Of a stretch of 64,000 nucleotides of DNA, positions 1 through 9,812 are shown piece by piece. The notes under the pieces were generated by a model that worked only from the letters and a program-made list of their open reading frames with translations, ran no database searches and had not been told where the DNA came from. The position numbers and the translations under genes were made by a program. The stretch spans positions 124,001 to 188,000 of the forward strand of contig NZ_BDBR01000010.1 in the NCBI RefSeq assembly GCF_001613085.1. The letters are read 5' to 3'. The stretch is from Nocardia salmonicida NBRC 13393 (lineage in GTDB: Bacteria > Actinomycetota > Actinomycetes > Mycobacteriales > Mycobacteriaceae). The first letter of the stretch is position 1. Each line of letters begins with the position of its first letter.

Positions 1-2403
1 GGCCAGTCGGGTGCCGTCCGGGCTGAGTGCGGATCGGAGATATCTGAGGCCGGTGGATATCGGCGGTCCGATGGGACGCCCGACCGTGGTGTCCCACAAC
101 TGCATGGTATCGGCGGCGGCGTAGGTGTCGCGAGTGACAGTGCCGACGACGAGAATCGCGCCACCAGAGCCGAATTCGGCGGTGTGGAAGGCGTTACCGG
201 CGCCGGGTAACGACAGGGTGAGAGTGCGCGAGGGCCGTGACCGATCGCGAATAGCCCAGAGGGTGAGCGTCGAGCCGTCGATTTCGGCAAGTCGTGTTCC
301 GCTTTGATCGACCGAGATCCCGTTGGCGCGAAGGGTTTCGAAGGTGTGGATCAGGCGGGGAGCCTCGGGGCGAGCGAGATCCCACAGCTGGGTACCGGAA
401 TTGCCGAGGGTGACCGCGTCGGTGCTCCCGGGGATGAATTCGAGATGGTAGGTCCCCGTGCCGAGCGAGGTAGTGAGTCGGCGTGGTCGCACGGGATCGC
501 GTAGATCCCAGAAGACGGTATCTCCCACATAAGCGATCGAAACCAGTAGCGCGTCGGCCGCGCGATAAGCCAGCGTGGAGACACCGCGCTCGTGGGCGGG
601 AACACTGACGGCCAGTGGTGAATCCTGGCTGTTCAACAATTGGGTGCGCGTCGCATCATCGGGCCGGATTCGATACGCGGCCAACAGGAATTGCGCAGAG
701 ATCGACGGGTCGCTGCTGCTGGTCCGTTGCGCCGCGGCCACCAATTCGGCGTAGTCGCGGTCCAGCGCGCGCTGGTCGGCGAGCCTGCTGCGGTCGACGG
801 CGATGACACCGGTGGCGAGCAGTGCGAACACAACCATGACCGCCACGATCCGCCAGCGCCTACTGTTGCGTGCCGACCGCCGAGAGGCGTGAAGAAAGGT
901 GCGCACGCGCGGACTGATCGGTACCCGGACGGTGTGCTCGTTCGCGTTGTCGAGTCGGGTGCCGCGATAGAGCAGCGCTGAATCATGTTTCGCTGCTTCC
1001 CATTCCGTCGCATCGTGCTCGAGCCTCTGCCGGACCAGGTGCCCGACCCGGTCGGTGTCGATCCAGCCGCGCAGCCGAGGCCATGCGGTCAGCACGATCT
1101 CGTGGGAGAACTGCACCGAGCCCGCGTCGAGGGCGATCAGTCTGCTGGCCGCGAGGACTTCGAGCGCTTCCGCTGAATTGTCGGGATCGTCGCTGCGGCC
1201 TAGCAATTCGGCACGGTCGACCGTGCGCCTGGTGTCACGCCCGTCCTGTCCTACGGTGACGAGCGAACCGAGCAATTCCTGCGCGGCGGTCTGCTGCCCC
1301 GGAGTCAGCTCGCTCCAGGCCAGCTCGGCGGTCTCGGCGACCGACCCCGCGACACCGCCCGCCTTGCGGTACCCGGCGACGGTGAGTTTGCGGCCTTCGC
1401 GTTGCTGCCAGGTCGCGGCCATCACATGCGACAACAGGGGCAGGGCGCCGGGATCGTAGCCGTCGGCGCTGAGGTGCCCGCCGAGCCCGCGCAGTTCGGT
1501 GAGCACCAGCTCTTCCAAGCCGGGTTCGAGGGTGAGTCCGGCGGCGGCCGCCGGTCCGGTGATCGCGTGCGACACCTCGTCCATGGACATCGCGCCGAGG
1601 AGGTAGTTGTTGTGCTGCAAGCTGTTCCGCAATAGCGGCTGGTGCAGGCATTGCTCGTAGAAGTCGGCTCGCAGCGCCAGGACGACCGTCACCGAATCGG
1701 GTAGGTCGGCGAGCTCGGACAGGAAGGCCGCGCGTTCGGCTTCGTCCTGGCACAGGGTGAACAGTTCCTCGAACTGGTCGACGATCAGCACCCGCAGGTC
1801 GTCGGTCAGCGTCGCCGCGAGTCCGGTGGTCGGTGTCGCCCCCGGCGTCATGGTCGCGGCGGGGAGGTCGATCGTGGGTCGCAGACCTGCTGCCAGCAGC
1901 GAGGACTTGCCCGCCCCCGACGCGCCGATCAGCACGACGATGCCGGTGGTCGCGCGGACGAGATCGACGAATTCGGCGGTGGCCTGCTCGCGTCCGAAGA
2001 ACAAGGTGTGCTCCTCGGGTAGGTAGGCGCGCAGGCCGGGGTAGGGGCAGGTCTCGCCGTCGCCCGCGGCTGCCGTCCAGGTGACCGACTCCTGCCACAG
2101 CCGTCGCCACTCGTGCGGGTCGGCGAGCTTGCGTGGTAGATCGCGCTGGGCCTTCTCGGTCATCTCGACGAGCGTGAGAACCACCGGCAGCAGCGATTCG
2201 AAGCGAGCGGGCACATTGCGCCCGGCCTTCCAGTCACTGATCCGCTGCGGTGACGGCGTGCCCGCCTGGGCGCCGCGCATACGCCGTTCGGTGGCCGTGG
2301 CGACCCGACGCAGGGTCGGATTGCCCGCTGCGGCATAGAGTTCGGCGAACCGCTGGGCGAAAAGCGCACGCGGCGAGGAACTCTGCTCGTCACTGTTGGT
2401 CAA
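1..2403 (-). CDS. nSTAND1-type ATPase with WD40 C-terminus (partial)
   Basis: This is the N-terminal ~800 codons of a large signalling ATPase; the C-terminus lies beyond base 1. Residues 1-75 (with QRISDWKAGRNVP) resemble the HTH-like start of actinobacterial nSTAND1 proteins. A FFGRE entry motif is followed by a P-loop GASGAGKSS near residue 160 and a Walker B-like LIVDQFEEL. One hydrophobic segment (about residues 515-535) separates the ATPase part from a C-terminal region with WD40-like turns, ending at LSPDGTRL at the window edge. The family acts as membrane-linked signalling switches; the trigger is unknown here. I chose TTG at 2403, which follows a G-run five bases upstream; an in-frame ATG at 2440 is the alternative. 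Confidence 0.85.
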   Translation of the reverse strand, partial: MTNSDEQSSSPRALFAQRFAELYAAAGNPTLRRVATATERRMRGAQAGTPSPQRISDWKAGRNVPARFESLLPVVLTLVEMTEKAQRDLPRKLADPHEWRRLWQESVTWTAAAGDGETCPYPGLRAYLPEEHTLFFGREQATAEFVDLVRATTGIVVLIGASGAGKSSLLAAGLRPTIDLPAATMTPGATPTTGLAATLTDDLRVLIVDQFEELFTLCQDEAERAAFLSELADLPDSVTVVLALRADFYEQCLHQPLLRNSLQHNNYLLGAMSMDEVSHAITGPAAAAGLTLEPGLEELVLTELRGLGGHLSADGYDPGALPLLSHVMAATWQQREGRKLTVAGYRKAGGVAGSVAETAELAWSELTPGQQTAAQELLGSLVTVGQDGRDTRRTVDRAELLGRSDDPDNSAEALEVLAASRLIALDAGSVQFSHEIVLTAWPRLRGWIDTDRVGHLVRQRLEHDATEWEAAKHDSALLYRGTRLDNANEHTVRVPISPRVRTFLHASRRSARNSRRWRIVAVMVVFALLATGVIAVDRSRLADQRALDRDYAELVAAAQRTSSSDPSISAQFLLAAYRIRPDDATRTQLLNSQDSPLAVSVPAHERGVSTLAYRAADALLVSIAYVGDTVFWDLRDPVRPRRLTTSLGTGTYHLEFIPGSTDAVTLGNSGTQLWDLARPEAPRLIHTFETLRANGISVDQSGTRLAEIDGSTLTLWAIRDRSRPSRTLTLSLPGAGNAFHTAEFGSGGAILVVGTVTRDTYAAADTMQLWDTTVGRPIGPPISTGLRYLRSALSPDGTRLA

Positions 2404-2452
2404 GGAACCCCCCGTTCGATGAAAACGACCGAGGGTCATGGTATTCGGCTGG

Positions 2453-2481
2453 ACCGGGACCCGGCGAGTCGCCGGGCCCCG
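2453..2481 (-). terminator. hairpin terminator behind the mspA-type gene
   Basis: Two 14-base arms, complementary except for one A/C mismatch and separated by one base, lie just after the porin stop codon on the minus strand. No long T-run follows, so termination strength is uncertain. Confidence 0.5.
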
Positions 2482-2488
2482 GCTCGGC

Positions 2489-3118
2489 CTACAGGAACAT
2501 GGTGTCGCCGAAGATCGAGTTCGTCGCGCTCACCTGTCCGGTGCTCGCGGTGACCGTCGCCCACGAGTAGACGTTGAGCGGCCCACCGCAGTTGCCCACC
2601 ATCAGATGGAAGTCACGGTTCACCAGATAGGTGGTGCCCGAACCGAGGGGCATGGATCCCACGTCGATCTTCTTGATCTCGCCCGGCGCCAGCGACAGGC
2701 TCAGATCGAGACCGGCCGAGATCGACGGGCCGATGTCGGCGGACACATCGGGGCCGGACGAGCCGAACCCGATGGTGGCCCCCGCGCCCACCGAGATGCC
2801 GCCGTCGAGCCCGACCGACAGGGTCAGGTCCACCGCGCAGGCGACGAGATAGCCGGAGCTGACTTTGCCGGTCGCGCCGGGCGGAGCGGTGACGTAGGCG
2901 GTGTTGTCGAGAAACACCTCGCGATTGGTCGGCATCGCGTTGAGCGGGGGGACCAGCCGGTAGGACTCCTCGGCATGGCCGAGGGTGAGTTCGAAGCCGA
3001 CGGGCCCGTGATAGGTCGTCTCGTGCGGTGCCATCGGCGTCGCCGAAGCGATCGGCGTCATCCCGATGGCGCTCAGTCCGATCGCGGCGGCACCCAGCAC
3101 GGTGGTGATGATGTTCAC
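2489..3118 (-). CDS. MspA family porin
   Basis: A 209-residue exported protein with a cleavable signal peptide (cut probably after ASA, about residue 26). The mature part resembles MspA of mycobacteria: an early HETTYHGPVGFELTLGH-like stretch, a central GYLVACAVDLTLSVG strand, and alternating polar/apolar glycine-rich beta strands. MspA-family proteins form octameric channels in the mycolic-acid outer membrane that admit small hydrophilic nutrients. The GTG start at 3118 follows an excellent AGGGGAGG site. It stands alone, divergent from the PspC-kinase gene. Length fits the family (about 200-220). Which solutes it passes cannot be told from sequence. Confidence 0.88.
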   Translation of the reverse strand: MNIITTVLGAAAIGLSAIGMTPIASATPMAPHETTYHGPVGFELTLGHAEESYRLVPPLNAMPTNREVFLDNTAYVTAPPGATGKVSSGYLVACAVDLTLSVGLDGGISVGAGATIGFGSSGPDVSADIGPSISAGLDLSLSLAPGEIKKIDVGSMPLGSGTTYLVNRDFHLMVGNCGGPLNVYSWATVTASTGQVSATNSIFGDTMFL

Positions 3119-3435
3119 GTGTTCCTCCCCTGAAGCGGCGGCCGTGATTGCGGCCTGCCATCAACGTAGGAAGAGCTTCTGCGGCCGGGCTTTCGGAGTG
3201 CCCGCCCGTCGGCTTAAAAGACCTGTTGAGGACCCTGTGGCGGAGTTTCCGGTCCGGCGGTCCGCCGTCGGCGTTCCGGTCCGTCACCGGATCGGCCATA
3301 CCCCCAGGTAGGGCGTTATTTTTGTCCGGACCGGACAGGTCGACACCCAGGTCAGCGGCGGATCGTCGATATCGGGGACGATATCGGGGACTTTCCTGAT
3401 GTCGGCGCCCCGCCCCGCGTGCCACTATCGAGAGC
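3119..3435. promoter_or_regulatory. divergent intergenic region between porin and sensor kinase genes
   Basis: This 317-base gap carries no gene. It holds a perfect palindrome TGTCCGGACCGGACA at 3323-3337 and, closer to the kinase gene, two back-to-back copies of GATATCGGGGAC at 3368-3391. The tandem copy sits 45 bases upstream of the kinase start, a plausible place for a response-regulator site. Function is inferred from position only. Confidence 0.5.
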
Positions 3436-5151
3436 ATGGATCCGTCTGTTCCCGCTCGCGAGGCCACCCAGGGGTACCCCCACGGGTACGGCAGTGTCCC
3501 TGGGAACGACGCGCACCCCACATCCGGCGGGCAGAACGGGTTTCGACCCGCGGTCGGCAACAGTGCGGTGGGTCGTGCGCCGGTGGCCGCGAACGGGATT
3601 CAACCGGGTAATGCGGTAAGGCCTTCCGACGGGCCCGGGGCCGCGGCTGATCCGCGGCCCGGTGGGCATCGGCCGCGCGGTCGTTTCGTGGAGCGCGCGT
3701 TCGGGGGGCAGCCGGCGGTGTATGGGGCGCCGCAGCACTACCCTCCGCCGCCGCAGTACCGGGCCGCGCCGGGTTACCCGGGGGGCCCGCAGGGCTATGG
3801 CGTGCCTCGCGGCTATCGGCCCATGCTGCCGGTCCCCGGTCCCGAACCGGTGGGTGCGCCGTTGCCGGAGCCCCCGCGCCTGGTCCGTCGCAGTGGTGGG
3901 CGGGTGGTCGGCGGTGTCGCGGGTGGTCTGGCCGACCATCTCGGCGTCGATGTGATCAAGGTGCGGCTGGCGTTCGTGCTGCTGTCCGCGATCGTCGGTG
4001 CGGGGCTGGTGGCCTACGGGCTGCTGTGGATCTTCACGCCCGGTGGCGCGGACGCCGTGAAACCGACCGGTGACGAGCGCAGGCAGGCGATCGGGCTGGC
4101 CCTGCTCGGGCTCGGGCTCACGGTGACGGTGGGGTGGCTGTTCCAGGGGACCGCGGCGCAGGTGATCGCGCCGATCGTGGTGGTCGCGGTCGGCGCCGCG
4201 CTGGTGTGGCGTGAATACGATGTGGCCGCGCCGGGTCCACGGGCCCTGTTCGGGCTGCCCGCGCGACCCTCGGTGGTCACCTGGTCGCGCATCGTGGCCG
4301 GGGCGACGCTGATCGTGGTCGGGCTCGGGGTGGTGGTGCTGGCCAGGATCGATCTCAGTTCGCTCGGGTCCGCGCTGATCGCGGTGGCGGTCACCCTGGT
4401 CGGCGCCGGCCTGCTGACGGTGCCGCTGTGGTTGCGCATGGTCCGCGCGCTCAATGCCGAGCGCGGCGCCCGCATCCGCAACGAGGAACGCGAGGAGATC
4501 GCCTCCCATCTGCACGATTCGGTGCTGCAGACGCTCGCGCTGATCCAGCGTCAGGCCGAGGACCCCCAGGAGGTGCTCCGCCTGGCCCGCAGTCAGGAGC
4601 GCGAACTGCGCAAGTGGCTCTTCGACGACACCGCGCCCGCCCAGTCCAGCCTGGCCACCGCACTGCGCACCATCGCGGGCGAGGTGGAGGACCAGCACGG
4701 CGTGAAGGTCACCCCGGTCACCGTCGGCGATGTCGCGATGGACCCCGGCGACACCGGCGCCGGCCTGCCCAAGGAACATTTCACCGCCCTGCTCGGCGCC
4801 ACCCGCGAGGCGCTGGTCAACGCCGCCAAGCACGCCGACGTCCCCGAGATCGACCTGTTCGCCGAGACCGAACCCCACCAGGTGAGCATCTTCGTGCGCG
4901 ACCGCGGCGCCGGTTTCGACGTGTCGGCGGTGCCTGCCGACCGGCGCGGGGTGGCCAAGTCGATCTGCGCCAGAATCGAGCGCCGCGGCGGTACCGCCGA
5001 GATCGACTCGACCCTCGGGCGTGGCACCGAGGTGCGGATTGTCATGCCGCGCACCGACTCGGGGACCTCGGAGCCGGACGAGGTCGCGAGTGAGGATGCG
5101 CCGACCACCGATGACCGCGCGTCGGCGCAGGACCATCCGACCGACCCCTGA
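3436..5151 (+). CDS. PspC-domain sensor histidine kinase
   Basis: A 571-residue membrane kinase. Residues 1-140 are a Pro/Gly/Tyr-rich disordered cytoplasmic tail. Residues ~145-205 form a PspC domain (RRSGGRVVGGVAGGLADHLG) with its own membrane span, and about four further spans reach residue ~335. The dimerisation helix has the HxHDSVLQ motif; His360 is the expected phosphoacceptor (HisKA_3 type). The ATPase domain shows the N box REALVNAAKHA from ~457 and DRGAGFD from ~489. The response regulator gene follows after 104 bases, so the two form a two-component system. PspC-type kinases of actinobacteria typically sense cell-envelope stress; the signal here is not shown. No strong SD precedes the ATG. 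Confidence 0.9.
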   Translation: MDPSVPAREATQGYPHGYGSVPGNDAHPTSGGQNGFRPAVGNSAVGRAPVAANGIQPGNAVRPSDGPGAAADPRPGGHRPRGRFVERAFGGQPAVYGAPQHYPPPPQYRAAPGYPGGPQGYGVPRGYRPMLPVPGPEPVGAPLPEPPRLVRRSGGRVVGGVAGGLADHLGVDVIKVRLAFVLLSAIVGAGLVAYGLLWIFTPGGADAVKPTGDERRQAIGLALLGLGLTVTVGWLFQGTAAQVIAPIVVVAVGAALVWREYDVAAPGPRALFGLPARPSVVTWSRIVAGATLIVVGLGVVVLARIDLSSLGSALIAVAVTLVGAGLLTVPLWLRMVRALNAERGARIRNEEREEIASHLHDSVLQTLALIQRQAEDPQEVLRLARSQERELRKWLFDDTAPAQSSLATALRTIAGEVEDQHGVKVTPVTVGDVAMDPGDTGAGLPKEHFTALLGATREALVNAAKHADVPEIDLFAETEPHQVSIFVRDRGAGFDVSAVPADRRGVAKSICARIERRGGTAEIDSTLGRGTEVRIVMPRTDSGTSEPDEVASEDAPTTDDRASAQDHPTDP

Positions 5152-5255
5152 GTGCGCGATCGCACCGAACCCGAGCCGATTTCGACGCCCGGACACCGCG
5201 GTGTGGTACCGATGACAGCAGGTCGATCGAGACGGTTCTACTGAGGAGTCTTGTA

Positions 5256-5897
5256 GTGAGTGTGCGGGTGTTCCTGGTAGACGATCATGCGGTCTTCCGG
5301 TCGGGGGTGCGGGCCGAGCTGAGCCGCGAGACCGATATGGAGGTCGTCGGTGAGGCGGGGGCGGTGGCCGAGGCGATCGCCGGGATCGATGCCGCGAAGC
5401 CGGACGTGGTGCTGCTCGACGTGCACATGCCCGATGGCGGTGGGGTGGCGGTGCTGAGCGGAATCGCCCAGGGGCCGGTGTGTTTGGCGTTGAGCGTGTC
5501 CGACGCGGCCGAGGACGTGATCGCGGTGATCCGGGCTGGGGCGCGCGGGTATGTCACCAAGACGATTTCCGGTGCCGAGCTGGCCGACGGCATCCGCCGG
5601 GTCGCGGGTGGGGACGCGGTGTTCAGTCCGCGGTTGGCCGGTTTCGTGCTCGACTCGTTCACCGGGCGCTCGCCCGTTCCGGAGCCGCCACTCGATCCCG
5701 AATTGGACTCGCTCACCCCGCGTGAGTTGGAGGTGCTGCGCTTGCTCGCGCGTGGTTACACCTACCGGGAGATCGCCGAGTCCTTGTTCATCTCGGTGAA
5801 GACCGTCGAGACGCACGCGTCGAATGTGCTGCGCAAGACCCAGCAGTCCAATCGCAACGCGCTCACTCGCTGGGCGCACCGACGACGGATCGAATGA
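5256..5897 (+). CDS. LuxR/NarL-family response regulator
   Basis: A 213-residue DNA-binding regulator, partner of the upstream PspC kinase. The receiver domain has the acidic pair Asp9-Asp10, phosphoacceptor Asp55 (VVLLDVHMP) and Lys in GYVTKT. The C-terminal HTH ([22 protein letters not shown], continuing SVKTVETHASN) is the LuxR/NarL type. GTG at 5256 follows GAGGAG at 5243-5248 with seven-base spacing. The gene ends tail-to-tail with the Ser/Thr kinase gene, whose stop begins at the next base. The tandem 12-base repeat upstream of the kinase gene is a candidate autoregulatory target (inference). Confidence 0.93.
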   Translation: MSVRVFLVDDHAVFRSGVRAELSRETDMEVVGEAGAVAEAIAGIDAAKPDVVLLDVHMPDGGGVAVLSGIAQGPVCLALSVSDAAEDVIAVIRAGARGYVTKTISGAELADGIRRVAGGDAVFSPRLAGFVLDSFTGRSPVPEPPLDPELDSLTPRELEVLRLLARGYTYREIAESLFISVKTVETHASNVLRKTQQSNRNALTRWAHRRRIE

Positions 5898-7031
<1,134 letters not shown>

Positions 7032-7128
7032 GGGTGCGAGGGTAGCCGAATATGGCGCTGACTGGCCGGGATCTTCGGGGTGCTTCGCGGTGGACACGGG
7101 GTGGGGGTGGGTGTCACGCTGGTCGCTA

Positions 7129-7144
7129 TCGAACGTATATTCGA
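7129..7144. promoter_or_regulatory. LexA (SOS) box upstream of imuA'
   Basis: TCGAACGTATATTCGA matches the actinobacterial/Gram-positive SOS box TCGAAC-N4-GTTCGA with one mismatch. It lies 86 bases before the imuA' start and 98 bases before the divergent kinase start, and is the expected LexA operator for mutasome genes. Confidence 0.85.
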
Positions 7145-7230
7145 ATACGATCGATAGCTGAAACGGTGCTGTCTTTTCGGCGCGGGGCGGTTTTCCGCTC
7201 GCGGGTCCATCGTGGAAGTAGGTGGTGTTG

Positions 7231-7971
7231 ATGGGTTCGGAAGCGTTGTCGCCCGATCGGGGCATGCTCGACGAGCTGCGTAGGCGCATGGCCGCGGTGC
7301 CGGGGCGCGGTGAGTCCGCGACCGGGCACATGCCGCGTGAACAGCAATTACGTCGCGATTTGTTGCCGGTGCCGCCGCCGCTGGCCGATCTGCTGCCCGA
7401 TGGCGGGCTGCCCAAAGGGGCGGTGGTCGCCTACACCGGCGCGCACTCCCTATTGACCGGACTGCTCGCCGCCGTCACCGGAAACGGCGGCCACGCGGCG
7501 GTGGTCGGCCTGCCCCGGCTCGGTTTGCTGGCCGCCGCGGAGATGGGTGCCCGGTTGTCCCACCTGGCGGTGATCGCCGATCCCGGCCCCGACCCCGCCG
7601 AGGTGGCCGCCGTCCTGCTCGACGGCCTCGACCTGGTGGTCCTCGGCCTGGGCGGCCTCGCTGTCTCGCCCGCCCGCTGTCGCGTCCTCGCCGCCCGCGC
7701 CCGCAATCGCGGCGCCACCCTCGTCGTCGCGGGCGAATGGGCCAACCCGACCCTGCGCCTGGACTCGCGCGTCACCGGCTACCGCGGCCTCGGGGCCGGT
7801 CGCGGACGCCTGCGTTCGGTCTGCCTCGACGTGCGCGTCAGCGCCAAGGCGGGCCAGACCCGCCACGGCCGCATGGACCTGTGCGCCCAGGTCGGGCGCA
7901 CCGAATGGCTGCCTCGCGAAAATGTCAGCGGTACAACGGAAGTCACCGCGCTACACGAGGCCGTCTCATGA
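7231..7971 (+). CDS. imuA': ImuA' mutasome protein (RecA-like)
   Basis: A 246-residue RecA-related protein that, with ImuB and DnaE2, carries out damage-induced mutagenic translesion synthesis in mycobacteria. The N-terminus (LDELRRRMAAVPGR) and the core around PLADLLPDGGLPKGAVVAYTG match the ImuA' family. The position of the RecA P-loop reads GAHSLLTGLL, so the usual GKT/S lysine is missing, and ATP binding would be non-canonical. ATG at 7231 follows AGGTGG with five-base spacing. The LexA box at 7129-7144 indicates DNA-damage induction. imuB lies downstream after an unusual 192-base gap containing a palindrome. Confidence 0.88.
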   Translation: MGSEALSPDRGMLDELRRRMAAVPGRGESATGHMPREQQLRRDLLPVPPPLADLLPDGGLPKGAVVAYTGAHSLLTGLLAAVTGNGGHAAVVGLPRLGLLAAAEMGARLSHLAVIADPGPDPAEVAAVLLDGLDLVVLGLGGLAVSPARCRVLAARARNRGATLVVAGEWANPTLRLDSRVTGYRGLGAGRGRLRSVCLDVRVSAKAGQTRHGRMDLCAQVGRTEWLPRENVSGTTEVTALHEAVS

Positions 7972-8020
7972 CCGCCGACCTGTTGTCGGGTTCCGGCCGA
8001 TGGGCGTGAGGGGATCCACC

Positions 8021-8046
8021 GACTGTCCGGCGGCCGCCGGACAGTC
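8021..8046. repeat. perfect 26-base palindrome between imuA' and imuB
   Basis: Each 13-base arm (GACTGTCCGGCGG and its complement) abuts the other with no spacer. In RNA it would form a strong GC hairpin. No T-run follows, so it could be an attenuator, a processing or stability element, or a protein site. It lies 50 bases after the imuA' stop. Confidence 0.7.
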
Positions 8047-8163
8047 GCCGAGGGTCTCCCGTTCGTTCCCGAGTCGCGCTCGGCACGCCGATGCCGATCG
8101 CCTACCGCATTCGTGGGTGTCTCGGTTCGGACGTGGTGTGGCGTGTGGATCGGCGGTGTCGTG

Positions 8164-9735
8164 GTGACGCGTGTCGATCGGGTGCTGGCAGTGTGGTGCC
8201 TGGACTGGCCCGCGGTAGCCGCGGCCGCGGCGGAGGGGGTGTCGGCGGAGCGACCGATCGCGGTGTTGCGGGGGAGTTCGGTGGTGGCGTGTTCGGCGAT
8301 CGCGCGGGCCGAGGGTGTGCGACGGGGGATGCGGCGCCGGGACGCGCAAGGATGTTGTCCGGGACTTGTTGTCGTGCAGGATGATCCGGATCGGGACGCG
8401 CGGTCGTTCGAACCGGTGGTGGGGGCTGTCGATGAGACGGTGCCGGGTGTGGAGGTGTTGCGGCCCGGGCTCATCGTGCTCGGAGCGCGCGGTGCCGCAC
8501 GGTATTTCGGCTCCGAGGAGGCCGCGGTGGTGCGGTTGATCGACGCGGTCGCCGTAGCGGGAGCGGAGGCGCAGATCGGGATCGCCGATGCCATGTCGAC
8601 GGCGGTGATCGCGGCCAGGCGCGGGGCGATCGTGGTGCCGGGGGAGGGCGCGAAGTACCTCGCTGGGCTCTCGGTCTCCGAACTCGCGGTGGAACCGAGC
8701 CTGGCCGCACCGGAACGCACGGAGTTGGTAGACCTGTTGCGGCGCTTGGGATTGCGCCGCATCGGTGATTTCGCGCGCCTGTCTCCGGCCGAAGTGGCCT
8801 CCCGGTTCGGCGCCGACGCCGTGCTCGCCCATCGCACCGCCCGCGCCCTGCCGGAACGCCCACCGTCGGCGCGCCGCCCCGCTCCGGAACTGACCGTCGA
8901 GCTGGCCTGCGATCCGCCCATCGACCGGGTCGACGCGGCCGCGTTCGCGGGCAGGCAACTGTCCACCCGGCTGCACGCGGTGTTGTCGGCGGCGGGCGTC
9001 GCCTGCACCCGGCTCGCCGTCACCGCGCGCACCGAGGCGGGCGAGGAGCTCACCAGGATCTGGCGCTGCGCCCGCCCGCTCACTCCCGCCGACACCGCCG
9101 ACCGCGTCCGCTGGCAGCTCGACGGCTGGCTCACCCACCGCGCCCGCCCCACCGGCCCGATCGTAGAGCTCACGCTGGAACCGGTCGAGGTGGTCGCCGC
9201 CGGTGCGTTGCAACTCGGTCTGTGGGGCGGCGAGGGGGAGGAAACCGAACGCGCCCGCCGCGCCCTGGTCCGCGTGCAGGGCCTGCTCGGCGGCGAAGCG
9301 GTCCGCATCGGCGTGCTCAGCGGCGGCCGCGGCCCCGCCGAACGCATCACCATGATCGCCCTCGGCGACGAACTGACCCCCGCCGCCGACCCCACCCAGC
9401 CCTGGCCGGGTCGACTCCCCGAACCCGCCCCCACCCTGCTCCTGCTGCACCGCCCGGTCGTGCACCTGACCGCCGCCGACGGCGCCTCCGTTCTGGTCAC
9501 CGACCGCGGTCTGTTCACCGCCACCCCCACCCGTTTGCGCTGGGGCCGCAAGGAATGGGCGCTGCTGGGCTGGGCGGGCCCGTGGCCGGTCGCCGAACGC
9601 TGGTGGTCCACCGCCGAACCCACCTCCCTGGCCGTGCGCGTCCAAGTCCAGCTCGACGCCGACCCCACCGAAATCCGCGCCGTCCTGCTCGTCTACGACG
9701 CGATGCGGTGGCATGCCGAGGGCGTCTACGAGTAG
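8164..9735 (+). CDS. imuB: ImuB, catalytically degenerate Y-family polymerase
   Basis: A 523-residue ImuB homologue, the scaffold of the mycobacterial mutasome that links ImuA' and DnaE2 to the sliding clamp. The start RVLAVWCLDWPAVAAAA and ACSAIARAEGVRRGMRRRDA are typical. The acidic metal-binding residues of active DinB polymerases are not preserved (LDWPA, AVDETVPG instead of the SIDE motif), as known for ImuB. A clamp-binding motif QLGLWG is visible at residues 350-355, corresponding to the QLPLWG motif of the M. tuberculosis protein. GTG at 8164 (MTRVDRVLAVW) is favoured over the open frame from 8113, whose extra residues lack family character and SD. Confidence 0.9.
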   Translation: MTRVDRVLAVWCLDWPAVAAAAAEGVSAERPIAVLRGSSVVACSAIARAEGVRRGMRRRDAQGCCPGLVVVQDDPDRDARSFEPVVGAVDETVPGVEVLRPGLIVLGARGAARYFGSEEAAVVRLIDAVAVAGAEAQIGIADAMSTAVIAARRGAIVVPGEGAKYLAGLSVSELAVEPSLAAPERTELVDLLRRLGLRRIGDFARLSPAEVASRFGADAVLAHRTARALPERPPSARRPAPELTVELACDPPIDRVDAAAFAGRQLSTRLHAVLSAAGVACTRLAVTARTEAGEELTRIWRCARPLTPADTADRVRWQLDGWLTHRARPTGPIVELTLEPVEVVAAGALQLGLWGGEGEETERARRALVRVQGLLGGEAVRIGVLSGGRGPAERITMIALGDELTPAADPTQPWPGRLPEPAPTLLLLHRPVVHLTAADGASVLVTDRGLFTATPTRLRWGRKEWALLGWAGPWPVAERWWSTAEPTSLAVRVQVQLDADPTEIRAVLLVYDAMRWHAEGVYE

Positions 9736-9812
9736 CCCACCGCCCCGGTTCTAGAGTGAAACGACGCCTGTCCGGGGATGGCCCCGGAAGGCTCGGTCGC
9801 GGGAGGAGCGCT

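Noticed and set aside
3352..5196. 614-codon open frame on the minus strand antisense to the PspC kinase
   Set aside because: It is a GC-driven shadow with low-complexity His/Arg/Gly-rich translation; the plus-strand protein has full kinase motifs. Similar shadows at 24009-25496, 26937-28460 (minus), 28357-29892 and 58090-59910 (plus) were dropped for the same reason.
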